A DNA stretch of 64,000 bases from Eucalyptus grandis (Eukaryota; Streptophyta; Magnoliopsida; Myrtales; Myrtaceae): the NCBI RefSeq assembly GCF_016545825.1, contig NC_052614.1, positions 46,007,212 to 46,071,211 of the forward strand, read 5' to 3'. Both the position numbers and the translations under genes were made by a program. Each line of letters begins with the position of its first letter. The first letter of the stretch is position 1. Positions 49,401-59,401 of this stretch are shown here, piece after piece. The notes beneath the pieces are model-generated. The model worked only from the letters and a program-made list of their open reading frames with translations. It was not told where the DNA came from and made no database searches.

Positions 49401-49880
49401 GAGAGCGAGTCTCCGATCGAGAGAGTTACTAATCTCCGAGAGCGATCCTCAACCAGTCGGAACAGAGAGAATCTCCGATCCTGATGAAGCTAGATCTGGG
49501 CGAGAGCCATCAAGTGTCTGTAAGAAAAAGAGAATTATAGCAGGAAAGAGAATTCCCGAGCGAAAGAGTCAGCTTGAGTCCTAGAGAGCGTGTGAGATCT
49601 GGAGAGCGTCCTCGAGAGAGAGAATCCGTTCGGCCGTTTTTCCTACGAGAGAGAGTCTGAGCCGAGAGCGTTCGTCCGTTCCGTCACGTCGCAAACCCGC
49701 ACCGGCGATATAGGAAATTTAGCTGCGGCTGTCACCGATCGGGGATGGGAATACGCCGAGCGCGAAGATGATCAGCATAGCGAGGCCAACGACCGCTTCA
49801 AGCTCTTCATCTTCGAAGCCAGAAACATCACCGACGATTTCTTCTCATTCTCCATCTTCTCCGACTCTATCTATCCAGAA

Positions 49881-49980
49881 GCACAAACCTCCGAGCGGCG
49901 GAACTCCCGATGGAAGAAACGAGAACCGAAGCACAAACCTCCGAGCGGCGGAACTCCCGATGGAAGAAACGAGAACCGAT
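49881..49980. repeat. Exact 50-bp tandem duplication in the 3' LTR of element D
   Basis: Two adjacent 50-bp units beginning GCACAAACCTCCGAGCGGCG, differing only in the last base. No second copy was seen at the equivalent place in the 5' LTR. Confidence 0.92.
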
Positions 49981-50375
49981 CGCGAGTGGAGATCAACTCT
50001 AGATCTCAGTACCGGAGGCGACAAGGCCAAAGCAATGGTGGAGACGAAGGATGCGACGGTTGGTGACCGGATTGCGGTAGCGGCGGCGCACGAATCAAAT
50101 CTCCGCCGCGATGGGAAGAACTTGAAGATTTGGGATCCGAGTCGAGTGCAGAGAAAGAGAGAAAGCTTGACGATGGAGGATCCTCGATCTAGGGTTTTTT
50201 GGTGTGGTGGAGGAGACGCGAAAGAAAAATCCTCTATCGAAAGAGAGAAAACCCCCCTTTTCTAGCTCGTGATGAAGAGAGCGGGAGCCGGGGAGAGAGA
50301 GAGAGCGTCCGCGAGAGCCAGAAAAGAAAGAATCCCCCCAGTACAGAGAGTCTTTCCCCAGAGCGTCCGCGCGCG

Positions 50376-50490
50376 AACCCCCTTTTTTTTTTCTTTTTTT
50401 TTTCTTTTCTTCTTCTTCTTTTTTTGTTTTCTTTTCTTTCTCTTTTTTTCTTTTTTTTGGCTCTTTATTTATTTATCATTTTTTTTTTTT
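50376..50490. repeat. Poly-pyrimidine tract near the end of the LTR
   Basis: Long T runs with scattered C, matched by a similar tract at 54880-55050 in the other LTR. This is near the LTR 5' end on the minus strand, where it reads as poly-purine. Confidence 0.8.
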
Positions 50491-50799
50491 GCAAAATGGA
50501 TAATTAAAATGTCGATAAAAATTTCGGGTATCAACAATGCGGAGATCCGGTATTTTATGAATCCTTATGTAAGGAATTACAAAAAATATTCTTCCACTAA
50601 AACATTTTGAAACTATAGATCGTGTGAAGGCTCAGGCCTCAAAGCATCATCATAGGACTGATTTAGGCCTCACACGTCTATTAACAAAACATGAGTTTTA
50701 TTAATATGCAAAAATTGCATTTCAACGTATATCATCTTGGATCTAGCAAGTTTATGATCCAGATTATTACAAGCACAAACGAATGAAATTAACAGAATT

Positions 50800-50880
50800 C
50801 TCTCGCAGGGGAGAAATGAATGAAATTCCCTCACAGGGGAGAAATGAATAGAATTCCCTCGTAGGGGAGAAATGAATCGA
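50800..50880. repeat. Three copies of a 26-27-bp repeat in the internal region of element D
   Basis: Units like GAATTCCCTCGTAGGGGAGA and ATGAATGAAATTCCCTCACA repeat about three times between the coding remnant and the 3' LTR. Confidence 0.8.
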
Positions 50881-50919
50881 ATACAACTAAAAATTAAATG
50901 CAAGAACTAGAAACATCTC

Positions 50920-51650
50920 TTACACAGTGAGAATTGTAGGCTCTTCATCTTCACTAATAGTGCCAATCAAACCATCTTCAAACAAATCAGCAAAGTGATA
51001 GACATTGGCCTCTTCTTCTTGTAAGAGCTTCGGTGGTCCAGGAAAGAAATCTTTCAAAGGTGTAGGCAAGAGACGTTGGTAGCTTTTACCTTTGATGTTT
51101 GGGCCTTTGCGATTACCTTGACCCTTACGGTCACCTTGATAACCCAGGCCTTTACGCTTGCTAATTTTGACCACCTTAATAGGATCTATAATGCCTTGGG
51201 CGAACTTACCCAAACCTTTCCCCATAGCAAAACCGTTCTTGAGCAGTTCTCTACTTGCCATCAGGGAGGCTTCTGAGAATCGAGGCTTCCTAATAATCGA
51301 CCCAACAGGCACATGAGTGACATATACCATCTCAAACGAGTGATAGCTCGATTCTCCCTTGACCTCAGGCTCAATGAAAGGTATGGCCGTATTATGGAAA
51401 GTCTCCACATCTCTTTCACGTCGGATGGTCACAATCTTTCAATCGATGGGCAGTTTCATCATCTAATGAAGACTAGAAGGAATGATCCCTGCAGCATGGA
51501 TCCAAGGTCGTCCCAATAGCAAGCTAAAATTGCTTGGGATATCCAGTACTTGAAATTTTTGAGTCATGGTAATAGGGCCAATCGTCAGTGGTAAATTGAT
51601 TTCTCCTATTGTTTCTCTCTTCATCCCATCAAATGCTCGATCCCCAGCGG
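50920..51650 (-). pseudogene. Protease C-terminal part and G-patch region of element D
   Basis: Directly after the primer site the frame reads AFDGMKRETIGEINLPLTIGP and LDIPSNFSLLLGRPWIHAAG, the second half of a gypsy-type aspartic protease. The D(T/S)G active site is missing. A TGA or TAG break near 51465 follows SSLH. The next frame (51432-50920, 170 codons) contains FAMGKGLGKFAQGI, a G-patch glycine motif known in this position in plant gypsy polyproteins, then KRKGLGYQG and an acidic end (ISEDEEPTILTV). No other pol domain follows. It is therefore a fragment retained by an element that must borrow all enzymes. Confidence 0.82.
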
Positions 51651-51658
51651 AGTCGCCA
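51639..51658 (-). promoter_or_regulatory. Primer binding site complementary to tRNA-Arg
   Basis: Minus strand reads TGGCGACTCCGCTGGGGATC, four bases after the 5' LTR end. It is the exact complement of the 3' end of a plant tRNA-Arg (GATCCCCAGCGGAGTCG plus CCA), as I know it for the ACG isoacceptor. It would prime minus-strand DNA synthesis. Confidence 0.88.
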
Positions 51659-51662
51659 AGCC

Positions 51663-54600
51663 TGTTGCGACCCGATCTCGCCGCCCCCCTCGAAATGGTA
51701 TCCAAGGAGGGGAAAGGTCGGATTTAGGGGTATTTGATCTTGAGTTTCCTCACGAGATCACAAACTCTCCCAAGCTCATACCCCGCGCGACAGCGGATTT
51801 ATTTATATGATCTAGGTATTTAACAATCTAAAAAATATACAGGAGTCCCCACTAGCCTCAACTTTGGGGGTCGGCTAGAAACCCAATCGAGGGTCGGGAG
51901 TGTTCCCTCGATTCCTACGCAACCAGATATCTAGGTTCGAGGACTTGGGTTACGCTAATATTGCTATTAGCGCCCTTTCGGTACCTAAATAGTATGTTGT
52001 GTTTTTCCTAACATGTCCATGCGTTTCTTTTTACATTTTTCAGGATCATCAATTCCTAGACTAAGTGATCATGCGTGGTTGATCATTTTCATTCTATTCT
52101 ATTTCTGAGAAATGAAAGGAAATCAAACAATGAAAATAAAAATTAAATTGTAAGACATGAAGTAAACAATCAAGAAAAGCAGTAAATCTATCATGCAAAC
52201 CTAAAAGAAAGTATAAAAGAAAAATAAATGTAAAAAAAAGAGAAAAACCCGCAACTCGTCGGGTTTTATACAACAAATGGAGCCCGAGACATATGTCGGG
52301 AAAATGGGTATTACATGAAAATGGTCGGAATGGACATCAACCTCCACCATCTTCATGCCTTCTCCATCTTCAATGTCCTAATCTAAACCTAATCTAAGAA
52401 ATTTATGATTAGGTGCATACAAGTGAAAGAAACAATCATCACAACTAAGATCAAAGCAATTGGGTTAGAACCCATGTATGATTGGCTCTAAGAAAAAGGC
52501 ACAGAAATCAAGCACTTTATAAAGAGCAACTTTCATGAATGGAATTTCTTGAGGCGTATCAAGTTCAAGTAAAGTCAAATTCATGGCCGAAAAGCAACAA
52601 TCGCTAAAGCATGCAAATCAATCATAAGCCAATCAGAGAATGATGCATGATAACTGATTTGTTAAGCCACCTAATCAATGCATGAAAATCATGAAATTTG
52701 AACATGACGTAGGGTTAAATGTGAAGAAAAAGTTTGATTTAGACATTTAACCCTAAATCCAAGTGCAAAAGGCCACACAAATCCATTAACATTGTGACTT
52801 GTCATTAGGAGCAAAATGCATAACGATTTAAATCACTACATGTCAACTTGAATTCTAAGGTTACTTGACCCTAAAAAATTCTCAAATTTTAACATGGGAT
52901 GGATATGGATATTATGGACAGCTTTCATTGAGAATTTATCCTCAAGATCATTATGTATAAGATCACACGAAATTGGTAGACAATCAGATTCATAGAGACA
53001 AGACAGCACTGCAGGTCAAGACAAATTCAGACTTCAAAACTTGATCTAAAAAAAAGAAAAGCAGGGCAAATGATGGGCAAATTGAACAAACTAGGCATCG
53101 TTAGAAAGCTCAAGGTGTCTTTTATGAATTCATATTAGGTGACAATTGCAATTTAGGTCTTTTTCTAGCTCAAGTAAAGCCATTTGTATAAGTGGTCAGA
53201 TCAGATCATAACAAGCAGAACACATCAGCAGATTAGTGCTCTTTGCAAGAAGCATCAGGCAGGGAAAATGGTGGCCAAATCGCACGTATTATATGTCTAT
53301 GGAACGCTTGAAAAGTCTATTACAAATCTCTAGAAGACATTAAACCCTAATAACATCATCTACCAGTTCATATCAAGCGGTTTATACAGAAGGTCATCCG
53401 AAACAGAGAAACAAATATTTGGCAGATTATGGACCTAACTTTGGACAGGCAAAAACCATATTAAATGAAGTCTGTTTAGGGCATTATATAGCTCATTGGA
53501 AAGATAATCGAACCATCTTCAACCTATTTGAAGACTTCGAACACAGACAACCACAGCAACCCGATCATCTCACGTCATTTTGCACAGAAGGTCAGATCAG
53601 AACACAGAACACAATAAACAACACAGGTTCAGTAACAATGGCACAATGAGTGGCATCAGATCTATATACTCGGTGAATCGACTTCTAAGAAATGTTTCAT
53701 ATCAACACGTTTTCAGATCTGACATTATCATGACCTATTTCTCGCTCATGCTTTTGAGGTATTTCATCAAACACTTCACGTACAACAAAACGATTAACTG
53801 AAGCTATGGAATGGGACTGAAGCCATGTTTTCATCTAACATTCTAAAATCAGTATTAAAATCACAGAACCATCACAAGTCATCTAGTTACAGCTCAAATC
53901 TTAAGTGAATTACACCTGAACTACGTGAACATGATTCTTCTACACATTTCATTGCAACAGAGCAAGAGAGAGGGGAATGAGTTTACCTGGTTTATCAGTG
54001 ATACGGATACTGCAACAAGAGTTCCAGACGAAGAATAAGAGTTTTATGATCGTCCAAGAACGAGGTTGGAACCAGCGATGATAAGTTTGAACAGAAACTG
54101 GATTCGTTGTATCTTAGGGAAGCTGGATTTTCTGACTCTTTTGAGCGATTCGAGTGAGATCAAGCACATGCCAGACCACTACAACACCTTCGGATCGTCG
54201 GGAATTATCAGATTTGGAGAAGTTAAGTTCTGGCAACGGATGGATCCACTGATTGTCCTGATCGGTAGTGATGAGCGTTCGTTTGTTCCGTTACAGCCAC
54301 GGCTGTACTGACCGGCGGAGGAGATTTTGCTGCGGTTGTCACTGATCGGGGATGGGAATATGCTGAGCGCGAAGAGGATCAGCATGGCGAGGTCAACAAC
54401 CGCTTCAAGCTCTTCATCTTCGAGGCTAGGAACATCACCGAACGTGCGAGATCGACCGCGAGTTTGGTTTCTGCGCGAAGAATGGAAGCTCGAAACGACG
54501 ATCGATTGAGAACCAGATTGCTGAGAAGAGGGAGAGATGTCCCGAGCCCCGTCCTCGACCGAGGCTAGGGTTTTCTTCAATCCGCCATCGAAGAGCTCAA

Positions 54601-55097
54601 TTGAGCAGTTACCCAGAGCAGAAGAGAGAATCCCCCTTTCCAGAGAGAGTGCGAGCGTCTCTCTCAGCCAGAGAGAGAACGCTTCAGCCCCCAAACTCCG
54701 ATCTTCGATCCCTCGCCAATGGAGTGAAAACCCTAGCCGATCGAACCGTAGAGAGAGAGAACACTCGATCGAGAGAGAGTCCCCCCGGAGAGCGTTCGTT
54801 CGTGAATATCAGAGAGCCCCCAAAGAGAGAGAGAGAGAGTTCACGGAGAGTCCCTTTCGAAAAGAAGAATCGTCATCCCCTTTTCTATTATTTTTCTTTG
54901 TTTTATTTTTCTCTTTCTCTCCTTTTTTATTTTTGTTTCCTTTTTTGTTTTCTTTTTGTTTTCTTTTTCTTGTTTTCATTCTTTTTCTCTTTTCTTTTCT
55001 TCCTTATTTCTAATTTTTTTTATCTTTTCATTTCAAACAATTTTTTACTTTTGCAAATTATTGTTTAAAATGTCGACGAAAATTTCGGGTGTCAACA
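51663..55097 (-). repeat. 5' LTR of element D (3435 bp)
   Basis: Minus strand starts TGTTGACACCCGAAATTTTC and ends GATCGGGTCGCAACA. It matches 46405-50536 strongly at both ends (for example 51770-52790 against 46515-47520). Confidence 0.9.
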
Positions 55098-55641
55098 ACA
55101 TGACAAAACTTTCAATTTCCGAAATCGGATTCAAATTCATACTTAATTTGATTCGGCGCGATTTTAGCGTGACCTAAGTTACCAAGTAGTTTTCAAAAAA
55201 ATTTAGTGCAAATAACCCGTGGTCAATTTTCTTTGAGCCACAATGAACCTCTTCAACACATTGGCGACTCTCGGTTGTCGTGAAAATCTTGATGATTCAA
55301 ATACAGACATAGGGTACCAAAACGATAGAAAAATCAATTTAGCGCCGGTCCACGAGAATTTTTCAATTTGGTGGAATCACTCACGTTTAATCACACATCA
55401 CAGTCGAACTGACCTATTTCTGATTTTTAATCGATCTTTACTATGCCAAAATGATCTCTGCGGATGAGCACAATCGAGCGGCTGATTCCTGGTTGAATTC
55501 GCAAGTCTATTGCATTAAATTTCCTTAATGACTTCCCTAGATAGTCTAATTATCTCAAGAGTAATGAATAGCACTATAAGCGTCAATGAAATGCCCGATT
55601 AATTTAATTGAAAGCAGGACTAAAAAATTCAGGATGTCACA
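55098..55641 (-). repeat. Family-1 solo LTR inside element E, second part
   Basis: Resumes the LTR interrupted at 46404. It reads ACATGACAAAACTTTCAATT, then AAATCGGATTC, the reverse of the 19282-19850 copy, and ends CAGGATGTCACA, the reverse complement of the LTR start TGTGACATCCTG. With 43659-46404 it makes an LTR of about 3.3 kb. Confidence 0.88.
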
Positions 55642-56327
55642 TTTCAAGATTTCATCGAAATAGACAACCACAAATCGACCAATAAAAGCATGGAAGACAT
55701 GATTCATAAGTCTCATAAACGTGCTCGGTGTGTTAGTTAATACAAATGGCATGACTAACCACTCATAGAATCCATAATTGGTCTTAAATGTAGTTTTCCA
55801 TTCATCACCTTCTTTCATCATAATTTGATGATAGCCACTTTTCAAATCAATCTTAGTGAAAATGCAAGAACCATGCAACTCATCCAACATGTCATCTAAC
55901 CTAGGAATAGGACGTCAATACTTTACCATAATGTTATTGATAGCTCGGCAATCAACACACATTCGCCAAGTTCCGTCCTTCTTTGGCACCAACAAAATAG
56001 GGATGGCGCACGGGCTAAGACTCTCTCCCACATAACCTCACTCCAATATTTGCTGACTTGCTGCTGAAGTTCCTTTGTCTCCTCGAGATTGCTTCGATAT
56101 GCGGGTTGATTAGGTAATGGCGCACCAAGAATCAAGTTGATTTGATGTTCTATGCCTCGAATCAGTGGTATCCCTCTAGTAAGTTCATCAAGAAAGACAT
56201 CTTCAAATTCTTGCAATAAAGGCACAATAGGACTAGGCAAACTTGGGTCAAGATCGTTAGTAGAAAACAAAACCTCCTTGTACAAAAGTACAAGCATTGG
56301 TCGGTCTAGAACTAAAGCTCTCCTCAC
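55642..56327 (-). pseudogene. RT N-terminal half of gypsy element E
   Basis: Reads IRGIEHQINLILGAPLPNQP and YRSNLEETKELQQQVSKY, then, after frameshifts, [38 protein letters not shown], and [10 protein letters not shown]. The active-site box is YFDE where YVDD is usual. The sequence is cut right after DEIL by the family-1 LTR and continues at 43658 as IYSRSP. Confidence 0.85.
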
Positions 56328-56711
56328 TTCACTTGATTTTGCATAAAAAATTATTTTGCCTATTTTCTTTCCTCTCTTCTTTTCCCTCAGTTTTTACCAT
56401 AATCCTTCTCTCGGTCTCTCCTTTTCCTTGCGTCTCAGACACGCCATGCAAGCCCTCGGATTTCTCACCTTTTCTCTCTCTCTCTCGGCTTCTTGTTGTA
56501 ACTTTAACTGATCTTGATATACCTCACTAGGTATCATTGGTACCAAGGTATAAGTCTTTTGATTCATCACTAGTGAATAACAATTGGTCTACCCATCATG
56601 ATGTACCTTTTGATCACATTGACGTGGTCTTCTAAGCAAGATATGACCCGCTTGCATAGGTACAACATCACACTCTACCTTGTCCTTATATCTTCCTATC
56701 TCAAATGGGAT

Positions 56712-56900
56712 TCAAACTTGCTTCGACACTTTCACCTCACCACTATCATTTAACCATTGAAATCTATAAGGCCTAAGGTGCTTTGTCGTCTTCAAACCCA
56801 ACTTATCCACCATAATACAACTTGCCACATTTGTAAAACTACATCCATCAATTATCAAACTACAGATCTTACCATTCATAACACATCTTGTATGAAACAA
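56712..56900 (-). pseudogene. Aspartic protease remnant of gypsy element E
   Basis: CSLIIDGCSFTNVASCIMVDKLGL is the active-site loop region of the gypsy protease, with DGCS where D(S/G)GS is usual. Further residues LRPYRFQWLNDSGEVKV follow. A stop separates it from the gag frame at 56925. Confidence 0.78.
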
Positions 56901-56924
56901 GTTATCTCTTTATTGATGATGCTC

Positions 56925-57773
56925 CTACTCATTTACTTGCACACTAAGAGAATGCCTAATCACCAATAAGTCTCCTTTTATAGCTACTTCTTCATCACTA
57001 GAATTCTCCAACGGTGGCATCTCATCATCCTCTTCTTCCCTTTCACTTTCAGACTCAATAACACCATGTCCAGTCATGATCATCATCCTCCTATTAGGGA
57101 ATTGATTCGCCATATGACCCATGCCCAAACACTTAAAAAATTTAATCTCACAAGTTCTAGTGTTAGGGTTTTCAATTTTACCCAAAGTCGGATTTGTTCC
57201 AACGTTACCGTCCCTCTCCTTCTCCTTTGAGGTTTCGATTTTGGTGTTGTTTCCTCTCCAATTCAGCTTATCATCTCTCTTCCAATTGGATCTCCAATTC
57301 TGATTCGAACCTCCTCCACTCTTGTGATTTCGATCAAATTTCAATTGCCACTCAACTTTGATGGCTTTGTCCACCAAATCCTCCAACTCAACATAGTGTT
57401 GTACCTCCACCACCACATTAGCACGGATCATGACAATCTCCATCTCCTTGTGATACTTTTCCACGCTCTTATTGCCTTGTGTGAGATTTTGTAACTTTTG
57501 AAACAAATCTTGAAGGTAATGACTGGGTACAAAACATCTCCTCATCACTGCCTTCATCTCATCCCACGTCTCTATCTCCCTTTCACCATTGCGCCTCCTA
57601 CTAGTCACAAGTTGATCCCACCAAATTATAGCATAATCAGTAAATTCAATAGCTACAATTTTTACATTTTTGAGCTCAGAGTATCGTTGACAATCAAATA
57701 CCATCTTCATTTGTTTCTCCCACTTTAGATACGCATCAGGATCATTCTTCCATTGAAAGGAAGGAATCCTCAT
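56925..57773 (-). pseudogene. Gag (capsid and zinc-knuckle) remnant of gypsy element E
   Basis: The 282-codon frame starts [20 protein letters not shown] and has the retrotransposon gag pattern [22 protein letters not shown] and [16 protein letters not shown]. The basic linker (about residues 150-200) leads to the knuckle [15 protein letters not shown], in which the first and last cysteines of C-X2-C-X4-H-X4-C are both phenylalanine. An acidic tail ([10 protein letters not shown]) follows. Upstream, 57774-58060 reads as a broken N-terminal gag part with stops. It would bind element RNA in the particle, but the metal site is dead. Confidence 0.85.
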
Positions 57774-58714
57774 CTTGATGTTGCTAAGTTCATTATCTTC
57801 TCAGTGTCTAAACTTTCGACCTCCATTCCACCTTTCAAATCGAGCATCTCGATCATCCTCCATGTTGGCCTCATCATCATCATAATGCCATTGCCTTCTA
57901 TGTCATGTTCTAGAGGCATCTCACTCATGCCAATCCCCATTATTCAGCCACTAAGCTCCTCCACTACGAACCTTAATTGCCGGATGCTTTCCACGAGCAT
58001 TTCATCTCTTCGTTTGGAGTCAACCTCCTTTTGATTCACGCTTTCTTCGTGCAACATATTTTAAACCTGCAAGTAAACGTTAGTCACAAAAATCCTCATC
58101 AATCGCTCGCTCACGTGTTTCTCTCAAGGTGTTTGTTACTCCTCTTTTGTTTAACTCGAGTCTAGGCTTTTTTTTTTTACCCTCAATTAAACTCATACAC
58201 TCTTGCCTTTTCCCTCTCGTATTTCCTTTTCACAAGCTCTTTATCAGACTCAAAACCTGTCTCTCAACCCCTTTATGACAATCAATTTAGCAAGTAACAA
58301 TCTCAAACCAACAAGTACAACTTTCGAAATTCCAATTGAAACCCAAATCACTACTGATTTTGTTTCAATTCGGTCCACTAACAAACGAGTCACCTTCTTG
58401 ATTTTTTGTTTTTCTTTTGGTTCGGCTATTTTTTATTGTATTCTGCCGAATCTTTTTTTTTTTTTTTTTGTGTGCGTTTTCTTTTTTCTTCTTTTTTACG
58501 AACTCAGATACAATTTTAAGATGCTAGGACCGACTTAAGTTACAAAAAAAAAGTAAAACTAACAGCAAACAACCATATATGGAAACACAAAAGCAATCGG
58601 ATCCCTAAATTGGTTAGAACCGAAACCCTAGCCCAATAAATCTCAAATTGCCAAATATAAACAAAAAATTAAAGATAAATAGACCTTGTATAAGCAAGAT
58701 TTGATACCACATGA
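57774..58714 (-). other. 5' leader of gypsy element E, with primer site
   Basis: Between the 5' LTR and gag. Primer site TGGTATCAAATCTTGC is at 58709-58694. Broken gag-like codons lie around 57774-58060 (ESVNQKEVDSKRRDEMLVES). The middle contains T-rich tracts (58445-58500) without coding signal. Confidence 0.6.
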
Positions 58715-59401
58715 TGTGAGTCATTGCGAAAAGATCGTTCTACGAAGGCCCGGATGGTGCGAATTGCGAACCTCGACCTCTAATCAAACCTGTGATTGGC
58801 AACCTCAGTATGAACGTGACTTGTTTATGAACATGTGTCAACCAACCAACGTTACAGACACCACGAGCGAAAGAATTCGCTATCTCACTCGATAAGTCAA
58901 ATTGACCGTCACAAGGGAACTTTGATAAGGTCAAGTCCTCAAAAGAACAATAGAAGAGAACCTCTCAACTTTTTTTTTTGTTCCTCAAAAATAAAATCTA
59001 TCCAACAAAGAAATTCGGCAAATCCTTAATATAGGCTTTCTAGTAGCCACACAAATCCTAAAGTAGCCCTAAAAATCTAATGCGTCATATTCTAGAATAT
59101 GCTTAAACCAGAAGATAATTTTTTTTTTTTACTTGGTCAAATATTTGGTGATCAAATAATCAAATTACGCCAAAAATTCCAAGATTCTTCAAGATTTGAT
59201 TCAAGGTCAACTCCACGCCAAATATTACACCAAGATTTGCAAGATTCTTCAAATTTTGATCCAAAGTCATCTCCACGCCAAAGATCACGAACCATAACGC
59301 CAATAGCTTGCCTGAATTGCTTGGCCGCACTCAAGTAATCAAACTAGTAGGAATAGACAATGGGTCCCTAGCACCTCCTCCTCGATATGGCTCGATGTCC
59401 A
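58715..59401 (-). repeat. 5' LTR of gypsy element E
   Basis: About 687 bp, matching 40923-41611. Its minus-strand start TGGACATCGAGCC lies at 59401. The pol-tail codons inside the LTR are here degraded (SAAKQFRQA). Confidence 0.88.

Larger units (their letters stand above)
46405..50536 (-). repeat. 3' LTR of element D (4132 bp)
   Basis: Plus strand starts TGTCGCGACCCGATCTCGCC and ends TTTCGGGTATCAACA. Collinear with 51663-55097, but about 700 bp longer because of rearranged sequence around 47600-48300 and 48450-49300. ORFs in the GA-rich and poly-pyrimidine part (49294-50610) are low-complexity artefacts. Confidence 0.9.
46405..55097 (-). mobile_element. Non-autonomous long-LTR element D (Tat/Ogre-like ends), PR plus G-patch only
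   Basis: Bounded by an exact target duplication ACATG (46400-46404 and 55098-55102). Ends are TGTTGA...CGACA or CAACA. LTRs of 3435 bp (5', 51663-55097) and 4132 bp (3', 46405-50536) enclose only 1126 bp. The minus strand after the 5' LTR has a primer site matching tRNA-Arg (TGGCGACTCCGCTGGGGATC), a protease piece and a G-patch piece. Gag, RT, RNase H and integrase are absent. Long LTRs and a tRNA-Arg primer fit the Tat/Ogre branch. It sits in the family-1 solo LTR and rejoins it exactly. Confidence 0.9.
40923..59401 (-). mobile_element. Ty3/gypsy element E (CRM-like?), split by a nested solo LTR
   Basis: LTRs are at 58715-59401 (5') and 40923-41611 (3'), about 690 bp each, starting TGGACATC and ending TCACA. 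A primer site TGGTATCAAATC (58709-58698, initiator tRNA-Met type) follows the 5' LTR. A polypurine tract GGGGGAGGGAATGAAG precedes the 3' LTR. Gag, protease, RT, RNase H and integrase follow in standard gypsy order. The 3' end of the pol frame runs into the 3' LTR (ITRARAKQFRQA), a trait of CRM-type chromoviruses, so that lineage is suggested only. Positions 43659-55641 are foreign. Without them E is about 6.5 kb. Flanking 5-mers differ, so no target duplication is seen. Confidence 0.85.

Noticed and set aside
49294..50610. ORFs rich in Ser, Arg, Glu and Phe
   Set aside because: They are in GA-rich and poly-pyrimidine parts of the element D LTR; the other LTR (54066-55177) gives different frames.
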